Shown: piece by piece, positions 18,281-26,029 of the stretch
Position numbering within the stretch: the first letter of the stretch is position 1
Layout: each line of letters starts with the position of its first letter
Source of the DNA: Flammeovirgaceae bacterium
Lineage (GTDB): Bacteria > Bacteroidota > Bacteroidia > Cytophagales > Cyclobacteriaceae
DNA length: 46,670 bases
Direction of reading: 5' to 3'
NCBI GenBank assembly: GCA_021298355.1
Contig: JAJTEH010000018.1
Coordinates: forward strand, 1-46,670
Position numbers and translations under genes: made by a program
The notes under the pieces: generated by a model
Seen by the model: only the letters and a program-made list of their open reading frames with translations
The model's database searches: none
Told to the model about the DNA's origin: nothing

Positions 18281-18832
18281 ATGAACACAAAGCAAGAACT
18301 CATCCATGCTTTATCGATATACACAAGTAAGTATGAAGTTGAGGCAGCGTTCAGTAAAAGATTTCTATCCTTATTAGAAAACGAAAATGCTTTTCAACGA
18401 ACACATTTACCAGGACACATTACGGGCTCGGCCTGGATTTGCAATGAAGATTTCTCTAAGGTTTTATTGGTTCATCATGCAAAATTAAATAGATGGTTGC
18501 AACCCGGTGGCCATGCAGATGGAGATGAAAACATCATTCAGGTTGCTTTAAAAGAAACGGAAGAGGAAACCGGAATTAAACATTATTCAATTCTCGCTGA
18601 AAGCATTTTTGATTTAGACATCCATCGTATACCTGAACGTAAGGATATGCCGGCACACGATCACTACGACATCAGGATATTAGTACAAGCAACTGATAAA
18701 CAAGAAATAGTCGTGAGCGAAGAATCGCACGATGTAAAATGGTTTGCTTTGGATGAAGTAAAAAATTTAACGGATGAACAATCGGTTTTGAGGATGGTGG
18801 AGAAAACCAAGTTACTTCGAACCAATCAATAA
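18281..18832 (+). CDS. Nudix hydrolase
   Basis: The 183-residue protein contains a Nudix box at residues 77-99: G77-x5-E83-x7-K91-E92-T-E-E95-E96-T-G98-I99. The usual Arg of REUXEEXGU is Lys here; the metal-binding glutamates remain. Nudix enzymes cleave nucleoside diphosphates linked to another group, and the substrate is not predictable from this sequence. The position after two surface-protein genes is probably a shared transcript rather than shared function. The 3' end overlaps, on the opposite strand, the tail of the 53-residue membrane protein gene. Confidence 0.88.
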   Translation: MNTKQELIHALSIYTSKYEVEAAFSKRFLSLLENENAFQRTHLPGHITGSAWICNEDFSKVLLVHHAKLNRWLQPGGHADGDENIIQVALKETEEETGIKHYSILAESIFDLDIHRIPERKDMPAHDHYDIRILVQATDKQEIVVSEESHDVKWFALDEVKNLTDEQSVLRMVEKTKLLRTNQ

Positions 18833-18973
18833 CAAAGCAAATGCAATTACCACCATCCAGAATAAATGCGGATGTAAAGCCGGAATGCTTACATATCCTA
18901 AACGCATTACTACTGCTAACAACACCAAAACAATAGCTGTAATTTTAAGAATCGAACGTGTTTTATTGCTCAT
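18812..18973 (-). CDS. 53-residue two-helix membrane protein
   Basis: The ATG at 18973 overlaps the stop of the glycosyltransferase gene by 11 bp, the same coupling seen elsewhere in this window. Translation runs MSNKTRSILKITAIVLVLL, then a first helix, RLGYVSIPALHPH, and a second helix ending ALLLIGSK and TAA at 18812. The composition (basic N-terminus, two clean helices, short polar loop) is that of a real membrane protein. It also overlaps the convergent Nudix gene by 21 bp. Function is unknown; it may support the glycosyltransferase (inference). Confidence 0.7.
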   Translation of the reverse strand: MSNKTRSILKITAIVLVLLAVVMRLGYVSIPALHPHLFWMVVIAFALLLIGSK

Positions 18974-19949
18974 GTTTATTTTCTATTCCTACTTTATCAA
19001 TTACTAAATATTCTCTTTTGCCTGCGGTTTGGGTGGCCATCATCTCGGCCATAAATCCGGTAACAAATAATTGCACACCAATAACAACGGCAACCAAGGC
19101 TAAGTAAAAAATAGGTTGTTCTGTTATGTCTCTTTTTATGGGTGTGTTCGAGATATAGAGGTCGTAAAATTTGTTATAAAAGAGAATGGCTGTTAATACA
19201 AAGCCCAACAAAAAAGAAAGTGTGCCCCATGTACCAAAAAAGTGCATGGGTTTTTGCCTGAACTTCGAAACGAATGTGATGGAAAGTAAATCTAGAAATC
19301 CGTTTACAAATCTTTCTAAACCAAATTTAGTGTAGCCATATTTTCTGGCTCGGTGTTCTACTACTTTTTCGGTTATGCGTGTAAAGCCCGCCCACTTGGC
19401 AATTACCGGAATGTAACGGTGCATTTCGCCATATACGGCAATGTTTTTTACTACGATCTGATCGTACGCTTTTAAGCCACAATTAAAATCGTGAAGTTTA
19501 ATGCCTGATATTTTTGACGTTACCCAATTGAAAAACTTGGAAGGAACAGTTTTCGATAAGGGATCGTTTCGTTTTTTCTTCCAACCTGATACGAGATGAA
19601 ATTTCTGTTCGGTAATCATTTTAAATAAATCAGGAATCTCATCCGGACTGTCTTGCAAATCGGCATCCATTGTAATAACTACTTTGCCAATGGCTTGTTT
19701 AAAACCTGTATGCAAAGCGGCAGACTTTCCAAAATTGCGATTGAATTTTATTCCCTTAATGGCAGGATTACTTTTATTTTCTTTTTCGATTTGCAGCCAA
19801 GTGTTATCGGTACTGCCATCGTCTATGAAAATTACTTCATAAGAAAAGCCGTGTGTTTGCATCACACGGCTTATCCAAGAACATAATTCGGGTATAGATT
19901 CTTCTTCGTTAAAAGCTGGAACTACAACTGATATTTGTGTTTGTGTCAT
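18963..19949 (-). CDS. Family 2 glycosyltransferase with two C-terminal helices (polyprenol-phosphate type)
   Basis: The start is taken at ATG 19949 (MTQTQISVVVPAFNEEES), because an upstream Met at 19994 would lie inside the preceding gene; length is 328 residues. GT-A features are clear: VVVPAFNEEESIPEL at the N-terminus, FIDDGSTDNTW (41-51), and ITMDADLQDSPDEIP (92-106) with the DxD metal site. Two hydrophobic helices near residues 235-260 and 275-305 match the ArnC/GtrB/DPM1 group, which loads a sugar onto polyprenyl phosphate at the cytoplasmic membrane. It is the penultimate gene of the minus-strand operon. A YfhO-type enzyme elsewhere in the window would be a plausible user of such a lipid-linked sugar (inference). 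Confidence 0.87.
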   Translation of the reverse strand: MTQTQISVVVPAFNEEESIPELCSWISRVMQTHGFSYEVIFIDDGSTDNTWLQIEKENKSNPAIKGIKFNRNFGKSAALHTGFKQAIGKVVITMDADLQDSPDEIPDLFKMITEQKFHLVSGWKKKRNDPLSKTVPSKFFNWVTSKISGIKLHDFNCGLKAYDQIVVKNIAVYGEMHRYIPVIAKWAGFTRITEKVVEHRARKYGYTKFGLERFVNGFLDLLSITFVSKFRQKPMHFFGTWGTLSFLLGFVLTAILFYNKFYDLYISNTPIKRDITEQPIFYLALVAVVIGVQLFVTGFMAEMMATQTAGKREYLVIDKVGIENKHEQ

Positions 19950-19953
19950 TCTA

Positions 19954-20508
19954 TTATTGCATCTCTGGCTCCTTGCGCTTGGCAACGGCACCACTAATCA
20001 ATGCAAAGATAGCACATCCTATTAAAGTAAATACATAACCGGTTAGCATACCAACGGGTGTAAAGCGTTTTTCTGTATCTTCTTTTTGTTTTGCTAGCGC
20101 TTCTTCAATGGCATCTTCGGGTGCGCCAAATTTCTCCATCATGGCAGCAGCATTTTCCATTGATGCTTCCGTTAATTTAGCCGGTAATTCTGAATCAATT
20201 ACTGTATATAAGAAAAGACCAAATACGGTAGATATTAATGCGGAAATTGCAAAAGTGATAAATCCATGTTGAAAAGCTTTTCCAAATGCTAAATACCCGC
20301 CATTTTCTTTTCTGTATTGGATTCCTGCATAGATACCATAGCCGAGGTAAACTGCAAATGAAAGAAAAGCGAAACTCATTGATACCAATAAAGTGTAATC
20401 AATTGCGTAGGCTGCTAAAGTTAATACAATGCTAATGACGCCTAATATGGCTGCATGCTTTAAAGCGTGTTGAAATAAAGAGGGAGGTGTTTGGGTCGTG
20501 TTTTCCAT
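19954..20508 (-). CDS. DUF4199 family membrane protein (copy 2)
   Basis: The 184-residue protein has four hydrophobic helices (two near the N-terminus, one after FGKAFQHGFITF, one near the C-terminus) separated by a charged extracytoplasmic or cytoplasmic loop (ASMENAAAMMEKFGAPEDAIEEAL). This layout, with GGYLAFGKAFQHGF before helix 3, is typical of DUF4199, a family seen mainly in Bacteroidota and of unknown function. A paralogue is 5 bp upstream and the glycosyltransferase 4 bp downstream. Confidence 0.8.
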   Translation of the reverse strand: MENTTQTPPSLFQHALKHAAILGVISIVLTLAAYAIDYTLLVSMSFAFLSFAVYLGYGIYAGIQYRKENGGYLAFGKAFQHGFITFAISALISTVFGLFLYTVIDSELPAKLTEASMENAAAMMEKFGAPEDAIEEALAKQKEDTEKRFTPVGMLTGYVFTLIGCAIFALISGAVAKRKEPEMQ

Positions 20509-20513
20509 ACTGA

Positions 20514-21044
20514 TTATTGTTTAGGTTGTTTTCTTAAAATAACGGAAATAATGATGCTGATGAAGAGGCCTATCCATACGTTTTGAATGACATAAACAAA
20601 AGCTCTTTCCGGGCCATTAGTAGCGCGGATGGCTTCTAAATTACGCTCAAAATTTTCTTTTCCCATTTGCTGAATTACCTCTGTTTTACCTGCTTCGGCT
20701 TGTTCTAAAAACAAGATAATATATTGTGTTATAAAATTGGGTTCTATCCAACTGAAAAGAATGATACCAATGGCTGTTATCAATGAAAATACACCAATAA
20801 ACTGATAGGCTCCAACCATACCTTGCCAGAAATACAAAATGTTTCCTTCTGTTTTATCGCGATATTCTTTTAACGTAAAAAAGATAAACAACCCGAATAA
20901 AAATATCCGGAAGTCGGCAATCATTGGCACTAAGAATGGATGTTTATCGGCCACGTATAAAACGATGATCATCGTAAGGGCTAATGCACCGGCAATGCTT
21001 CCGTTGCGTAGTGCTAAACGGAGTAGTAAAGATTTAATACTCAT
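20514..21044 (-). CDS. DUF4199 family membrane protein (copy 1)
   Basis: The 176-residue protein has the same four-helix plan as the next gene, with ILYFWQGMVGAYQFIGVF in the place of the paralogue's FGKAFQHGF segment and a charged loop (QAEAGKTEVIQQMGKENFERN) of similar length. Sequence identity between the two is low, so the duplication is old or they were recruited separately. Its start overlaps the end of the dihydroorotase gene by 11 bp. Confidence 0.78.
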   Translation of the reverse strand: MSIKSLLLRLALRNGSIAGALALTMIIVLYVADKHPFLVPMIADFRIFLFGLFIFFTLKEYRDKTEGNILYFWQGMVGAYQFIGVFSLITAIGIILFSWIEPNFITQYIILFLEQAEAGKTEVIQQMGKENFERNLEAIRATNGPERAFVYVIQNVWIGLFISIIISVILRKQPKQ

Positions 21045-22302
21045 CTTTATCGAACCAGCTTTTGTTGTTGTTCCAAACGGCTACTGCTTTACCTGTTAAC
21101 TCTTTATTCCACCACGGAGAGTTTTTACTTTTCGAAAAACTACTTCGCTCATTTAATATCCATTTTTTTTCAGGATCGAATAAAGTAAGATTAGCTTTTT
21201 GTTCAGGTTCAATACTTGGCACATCTACCTTTAAAACTTTTCTGGGGCCGGTTGTTACGGCTGCTAATAAAGTAGGCCAATCAATATCTTCTGATAGTGT
21301 GCTTAAGTTAGCGCCAACGGTTTGCAACGCGATAATGCCTGCATCGGCCATATCGAATTCCAGGTTTTTACATTCTTCGTCTAACGCGTGGTGCCCGCTG
21401 CATATCACTTCTATGGTTTTTTCTCTCAACGCTTTTTTCAAACTTTCTATATCGCTTGCTTCGCGCAAAGGCGGACTTACTTTATAATTGGTATCAAAGT
21501 CTGAAAGTAATTCGTCTGTTAATAAAAGTTGATAGCTGGCAACATCGGCACTTATATTCAATTTTTTCTTTGCTTGTTTGATTAATTCTGCCGAACGGCC
21601 GCTCGATAATTTGTTTACATGCAATCTGCCTCCGGCAAAAGCCAATAACTCGATGTTGCGTTGTAAAATTATTTCTTCGGCCAATCGGGGTATGCCTTTC
21701 ATGCCTAGTTGCGTGCTGCTTATGCCTTCGTGCATTTGCCCGAATTTACTGAGCCAGGGATCTTGCGGATGATCGATTAAAACACCATCGAACTGTTGTA
21801 AGTATTGAAGTGTTTTATAAAACACATCTGTATGCCAAATTGATTGTAAGCCATCGGTAAAACCAACTGCGCCTGCAGTGTGCAGGTCTATCATCTCTGT
21901 TAAATCTTCTCCTTTTGTGTTAAGTGTTACAGCAGCCAGCGGATGCAATTGCGTTAGTCTGTTTTCGTTGCGTTGGGTTATGTAGGCAACTTCATTTTTA
22001 CTTTGGATAACCGGATGCGTGTTAGGAAACACGGCAACTTCTGTAAAACCTCCGGCTGTTGCAGCTTTTGCTAAACTATCTACATCTTCTCGGTATTCGT
22101 GTCCGGGGTCGGCAGATACTGCGCCAATGTCCATCCAACCGATGGTTAAGAACATACCTTGCGCTTTAATAACTCTATCGGCCGAAAAATTTTTATCTCC
22201 TATATCCAGTATTTTTCCATTCTGGATAAGCACATTTTTTTCTTTGTTATGAAATGGTGAACCTTCGTGGATGATGCAGGGCGACTGAAGGAGAACTTTC
22301 AT
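21034..22302 (-). CDS. Dihydroorotase-family protein lacking the canonical metal motif
   Basis: The 422-residue protein aligns in order with bacterial dihydroorotases: VLIQNGKILDIG, the strand-1 region, AGGFTEVAVFPNTHPV, GAVGFTDGL, MHEG.SSTQLGMKGIP, NYKVSPPLR, TTGPRKVL and ANLTLFDPEKKW. The HxHxR metal motif after strand 1 is replaced by GWMDIGAVSADPG (55-67) and the usual SDHxP segment near residue 300 reads CSGHHALDEE. Similar ligand-poor proteins are common in Bacteroidota and are usually labelled pyrC, so this may be a noncatalytic subunit like the PyrC' of some aspartate transcarbamoylase complexes, or an enzyme with altered chemistry. The operon context gives no pyrimidine partner. Confidence 0.8.
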   Translation of the reverse strand: MKVLLQSPCIIHEGSPFHNKEKNVLIQNGKILDIGDKNFSADRVIKAQGMFLTIGWMDIGAVSADPGHEYREDVDSLAKAATAGGFTEVAVFPNTHPVIQSKNEVAYITQRNENRLTQLHPLAAVTLNTKGEDLTEMIDLHTAGAVGFTDGLQSIWHTDVFYKTLQYLQQFDGVLIDHPQDPWLSKFGQMHEGISSTQLGMKGIPRLAEEIILQRNIELLAFAGGRLHVNKLSSGRSAELIKQAKKKLNISADVASYQLLLTDELLSDFDTNYKVSPPLREASDIESLKKALREKTIEVICSGHHALDEECKNLEFDMADAGIIALQTVGANLSTLSEDIDWPTLLAAVTTGPRKVLKVDVPSIEPEQKANLTLFDPEKKWILNERSSFSKSKNSPWWNKELTGKAVAVWNNNKSWFDKDEY

Positions 22303-22305
22303 AGG

Positions 22306-23601
22306 TTATGGGTTATTGGTTGTGAGTGGTCGTAGTTCTACTAACTCAGGCAACGTTCTGTTCATTTTAATAATCTTTACCTTGTATTGGTCGACTTCAA
22401 TTTCTTCTCCTTCTTTCAGATCGAATGGTTTATGATGAATTAATAAACCCGCCAGTGTTTCGTATTCATCCGACTCGGCAAAAGGTACATCTAGTACTTT
22501 ATTTATATCGTGAAGTGGTGTGGTAGCGATAACAGAATAGGTATTACCAACACGCGTTACCACTTGTACTTCCTGATCGTGTTCGTCTTGTATTTCTCCT
22601 ACTAATTCTTCGATAATATCTTCTAGTGTAACAATACCAATGGTGCCGCCATATTCGCTCACTACAATGGCCATCTGTGCTTTTTTCTTCTGAAACTCGC
22701 GTAATAATTGATCGATGGCTTTATTTTCGGTAACGTAGTAGGCTTTATGCATAATATCGCCTAAACCTTTTCCGGTTTTTTCTATAAAATGCCGAACTAC
22801 ATCTTTAGATAAAATAACGCCTACTACTTCGTCTAAACTTTTATCATAAACAGGATATCGCGAGTAGCCTTCGCGCAAAACAATTTGTAAGGTTTCTTCT
22901 AAACTGGTAGTAACCGGAATACCACTTATTTTAAAGCGTGGCACCATTACTTGTTTAACAATTCTATTATCGAAATCGAAAACATTTTGGATCAACTCTC
23001 TTTCGCTGCTTTCTATGGCACCGCCTTCTTCGCTTTCTGCGATAATCAATTTTAATTCTTCTTCGGAGTGTATTTCTTCACTTTCGTGTACAGGTTTAAT
23101 GCCCATCAATTTCAAAATTAGGTTGGCGAAACCATTGAGTACGGAAATAAAAGGTTTGAAAATGAAATAGAAAACACGAAGCGGAATAGAAACTGAAAGG
23201 GTAGTAGCGGTAGGATAACGGATGGCTAAAGTTTTAGGAGCCAATTCGCCAAATACAATGTGCATAATGGTAAGTATGGCAAAGGCAATAGGCATAGCAA
23301 TTTTGTGAGCCGTGGCAGGGTCCATTTCAAAACCGAGGGAAGTCATCAGGTTTAAGATCAGATGCGAAACTACATCTTCGCCCACCCAACCTAAGCCAAG
23401 ACTGGCCAAGGTTATACCTAATTGTGTAGCTGCCAAGAAACCATCCAGGTTATCGATTATAATTTGCGCTGCTCTTTTAGAAGTTGTGCCGGCTTGTAAT
23501 GCAATTTGAGAAGAACGAACCTTAACAATGGCGAATTCTGCTGCAACAAAGAACCCGTTTAGAAACACCAAAAAAATGGTGATAAAAATATCGAAGGCCA
23601 T
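22306..23601 (-). CDS. CorC/HlyC-type transmembrane CBS-domain protein
   Basis: The 431-residue protein has an N-terminal CNNM (DUF21) membrane domain of about 190 residues with AEFAIVKVRSSQI in the first part, then a CBS pair (about 205-325: VMVPRFKI...YSRYPVY...VVGVILSKDVV and AIVVSEYGGTIGIVTLEDIIEELVGEI), then a CorC_HlyC domain to the end. Length and domain order are complete. Family members are implicated in Mg2+ or Co2+ efflux; they are often annotated as hemolysin without evidence of lysis. It is the first gene of the operon that runs through the dihydroorotase-like and glycosyltransferase genes, with a 3-bp gap to the next gene. Confidence 0.9.
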   Translation of the reverse strand: MAFDIFITIFLVFLNGFFVAAEFAIVKVRSSQIALQAGTTSKRAAQIIIDNLDGFLAATQLGITLASLGLGWVGEDVVSHLILNLMTSLGFEMDPATAHKIAMPIAFAILTIMHIVFGELAPKTLAIRYPTATTLSVSIPLRVFYFIFKPFISVLNGFANLILKLMGIKPVHESEEIHSEEELKLIIAESEEGGAIESSERELIQNVFDFDNRIVKQVMVPRFKISGIPVTTSLEETLQIVLREGYSRYPVYDKSLDEVVGVILSKDVVRHFIEKTGKGLGDIMHKAYYVTENKAIDQLLREFQKKKAQMAIVVSEYGGTIGIVTLEDIIEELVGEIQDEHDQEVQVVTRVGNTYSVIATTPLHDINKVLDVPFAESDEYETLAGLLIHHKPFDLKEGEEIEVDQYKVKIIKMNRTLPELVELRPLTTNNP

Positions 23602-23653
23602 ATAAGGGGTAAAGATACTGAAATAAAGAAAATGCGCCTGTTGGTTTGAGTTA

Positions 23654-23688
23654 GAAAAAAAGAAACCCCGGTGGATTTCCGGGGTTTC
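23654..23688 (-). terminator. Rho-independent terminator of the coiled-coil lipoprotein gene
   Basis: A perfect 10-bp stem pairs 23662-23671 (GAAACCCCGG) with 23679-23688 around a 7-nt loop. On the minus strand it is followed by TTTTTTTCTAAC. It lies 20 bp past the lipoprotein stop. Confidence 0.9.
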
Positions 23689-23707
23689 TGGCAGAATAAT
23701 TCGGTGA

Positions 23708-24454
23708 TTAAATCTTTTTCTCTAGTTCAGCAATTTTGGCTGCTGCACCGTTGTGCCCTAACGATTGTGCTTTTTTATACAACTCGATGGCTTCTTTAAA
23801 GGTTTCTTTTTTCTTTTTAGGAGCTAACTTGGTTCTGTTGGCTGCTTCTTCTACAGCGGCAGCGCGAGCAAAGTAAGCATCGGCTTCTGTCATTTTAGAT
23901 TGAATCATCATCTCCTGAATACGAGCTTCCAGCAAAGCCAATTCTTGTCTTTTAGCTGCGATTTGGTCTTCTTTATCAGCAATTTCAGCGTCTTGCAAAC
24001 CAATTGTTTGGATTAGGTTTTCGTTTTCGTTGCGGTATTTATCTACCAAAGATTGCAACTCGGCAATCTCTTTCGATTTATTTTCTAAATCAGCCTTTAA
24101 TTTTTTAATGGTAGCAGCATACCCGTTGGCTGTGTTTTTAGATTTCTTAAGGGCTTTTTCTAATTGCGAAATTTTGCTTTCGGTATCTTTCACATAATTA
24201 TTCAGATCCTTCATCCGATCGGTATAATTATCGTAGGTGGTGCCTTCAACCATGTTTACACGCAATAATTGGCGGTTAGCATCAATAGAATCCATTAGTA
24301 CGCCTACTTCTTGCAAGGTGCTGGCAAACTGCTGGCTGGTTTCCAGTTCGGTGCGGAGCGAGTCTATCTGGGTTTGTAATTTGGCATTTTCGCCACCTCC
24401 GCATGCGGAAAGCAGCAGGGCACTTAGGCCGATCAATACAACAGGTTTGGTCAT
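23708..24454 (-). CDS. Coiled-coil lipoprotein
   Basis: The start is placed at 24454 (MTKPVVLIGLSALLLSAC) because it opens directly into a lipoprotein signal with lipobox LSAC; upstream Mets at 24499 and 24475 would give an odd longer leader. The 248-residue protein is almost entirely heptad-rich helix (residues 22-195, e.g. QTQIDSLRTELETSQQ and IAELQSLVDKYRNENENL), then a short C-terminal TPR-like segment (AYFARAAAVEEAANR...EAIELYKKAQSLGHNGAAAKI). It is probably anchored to a membrane as a spacer or scaffold. No enzyme motif is present. It stands alone between a TAACTTTG box and a strong terminator. Confidence 0.8.
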   Translation of the reverse strand: MTKPVVLIGLSALLLSACGGGENAKLQTQIDSLRTELETSQQFASTLQEVGVLMDSIDANRQLLRVNMVEGTTYDNYTDRMKDLNNYVKDTESKISQLEKALKKSKNTANGYAATIKKLKADLENKSKEIAELQSLVDKYRNENENLIQTIGLQDAEIADKEDQIAAKRQELALLEARIQEMMIQSKMTEADAYFARAAAVEEAANRTKLAPKKKKETFKEAIELYKKAQSLGHNGAAAKIAELEKKI

Positions 24455-24555
24455 AATTTCGATAGTTTTTAAAAGCATTGGTAAAACGGATAATAACAAA
24501 CATTATGTTGCTGCAACTGCAATGGGTATTGTTTTATCCTTTTAAATACTGGTAT

Positions 24556-24563
24556 CAAAGTTA
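24556..24563 (-). promoter_or_regulatory. Candidate -7 box for the coiled-coil lipoprotein gene
   Basis: On the minus strand this reads TAACTTTG, matching TAnnTTTG. It lies about 100 bp before the ATG at 24454. A convincing -33 TTTG is not seen. Confidence 0.35.
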
Positions 24564-24655
24564 AAATCTTTGTTTATTCTGTTGTTCTGCCATTTAAAAT
24601 TTAATTGCAAAAAATGCTTTTCGAAAACGATAGCAGAACTTTCTTTTGTTTTCTC

Positions 24656-24685
24656 TTTAGGAATGCCGAAACCCGATTAACTTTG
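24656..24685 (+). promoter_or_regulatory. Promoter of the NADH dehydrogenase / kup operon
   Basis: A TTTA box (24656-24659) and TAACTTTG (24678-24685) are separated by 18 bp, a close fit to the Bacteroidota TTTG-N19-TAnnTTTG promoter. The ATG at 24713 follows 27 bp later, which supports that start over ATG 24614 upstream of the promoter. Confidence 0.5.
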
Positions 24686-24712
24686 CCACGTTTTTTTTAC
24701 AAAAAAATAAAG

Positions 24713-26029
24713 ATGCCCAAATTAATTACCACGCGCACGCGTATTGCAGATCTGGGCAAACCCCGGATTGTTATTATCGGAGGAGGATTCGGAGGTTTGG
24801 AAGTTGCAAAGGGAATGGCGGGCTTTAAAGCTCAAACTGTTGTATTCGATAAATACAATCACCATTGTTTTCAACCATTATTGTATCAGGTTGCTTCATC
24901 GGGTTTAGACACGGGTTCTATTGTATTTCCTTTCCGGAGAAGATTTGGTAATCAAAAAGATTTTTTCTTTCGTTTAGGTGAAGTTACTTCCATTAAACCT
25001 GAAGAGAATCAGATTGAAACATCCATCGGTAGTGTAAAGTATGATTATTTGGTTTTAGCGAATGGTGCTACTACCAATTATTACGGCATGAAGGATGTGG
25101 AAGAACATGCTGCACCGTTAAAGAACATCATCGATTCTATCAAACTAAGAAATAAAATCATTCAGAACTTCGAACTCGCTTTGTTAACAGACGATGCCGA
25201 GCTAATGAATGCACTGATGGATTTTGTGATTGTGGGTGGTGGCCCTACCGGTGTAGAAATGGCCGGAGCATTAGCCGAGTTAAAATCGCACGTTTTACCA
25301 CGCGATTACCCGGAGTTAGAATTCAGCCACATGGATATACATTTGGTGGAAGCCACTGGCAGATTATTGAATGGAATGTCGGACATGGCCGGTAACAAAG
25401 CCTTGCAATATTTACAGGAGATGGGCGTAAAGGTTCATCTCAACACTGCTGTAAAATCGTACGATGGACACGAAGTACTTTTTAACAACGGAACAAAACT
25501 TATTTCGCGCACATTAGTATGGGCTGCCGGTGTTACAGTAAAACCCATTGCCGGATTAAATGCAGAAGTAATTGGCAGGAGTGGAAGAATGAAGGTAGAT
25601 GAATTTAACAGAGTAAAAGGATACGATAATATTTTTGCCATTGGCGATGCAGCCATAATGGAAGGGGTAGACAAAAACTTTCCGAATGGGCATCCGCAAG
25701 TTGCACCACCTGCTATGCAGCAAGGAAAATTAGTAGCCAAAAATATTCAGCGTATTATTGCCAAAAAGAAATTAGTACCATTCAAATATACCGACCAAGG
25801 TAGCATGGCTACCATAGGAAGAAACAAGGCAGTTGTAGATTTAAAACTACCTGTGCGATTGAAAACGCAGGGAACATTGGCCTGGTTAATCTGGATGTTC
25901 GTACACTTAATGTCGCTGGTAGGCGCACGCAACCGGGTGATGGTTTTAATCAACTGGGTGAGCAGCTACCTTACGTACGACAAGAGCAATCGCGTTATCA
26001 TCGCCCGTCCGAAAGACGGAGTATCATAA
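24713..26029 (+). CDS. Type II NADH dehydrogenase (NAD(P)/FAD-dependent oxidoreductase)
   Basis: The start is ATG 24713, giving 438 residues; the frame runs further upstream (TTG 24605, ATG 24614) but a promoter falls between. The FAD-binding loop is RIVIIGGGFGGLEVAKG near residues 18-34, the NADH-binding loop is DFVIVGGGPTGVEMAGALAEL near 172-192, and VWAAGV and IFAIGDAA mark the second FAD contact. A C-terminal amphipathic/hydrophobic stretch (LAWLIWMFVHLMSLVG) is the usual membrane attachment of NDH-2. The enzyme passes electrons from NADH to quinone without pumping protons. The Kup gene starts on the base after its stop codon, so the two are translationally coupled. Confidence 0.88.
   Translation: MPKLITTRTRIADLGKPRIVIIGGGFGGLEVAKGMAGFKAQTVVFDKYNHHCFQPLLYQVASSGLDTGSIVFPFRRRFGNQKDFFFRLGEVTSIKPEENQIETSIGSVKYDYLVLANGATTNYYGMKDVEEHAAPLKNIIDSIKLRNKIIQNFELALLTDDAELMNALMDFVIVGGGPTGVEMAGALAELKSHVLPRDYPELEFSHMDIHLVEATGRLLNGMSDMAGNKALQYLQEMGVKVHLNTAVKSYDGHEVLFNNGTKLISRTLVWAAGVTVKPIAGLNAEVIGRSGRMKVDEFNRVKGYDNIFAIGDAAIMEGVDKNFPNGHPQVAPPAMQQGKLVAKNIQRIIAKKKLVPFKYTDQGSMATIGRNKAVVDLKLPVRLKTQGTLAWLIWMFVHLMSLVGARNRVMVLINWVSSYLTYDKSNRVIIARPKDGVS

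Noticed and set aside
19950-19994. Longer N-terminus for the glycosyltransferase (MVPLPSARSQ)
   Set aside because: It overlaps the end of the DUF4199 gene and adds residues atypical of the family; MTQTQISVVVPAFNEE is the natural start.
24605-24712. Longer N-terminus for the NADH dehydrogenase
   Set aside because: A promoter with TAACTTTG at 24678-24685 falls inside it and homologues start near the FAD-binding loop.
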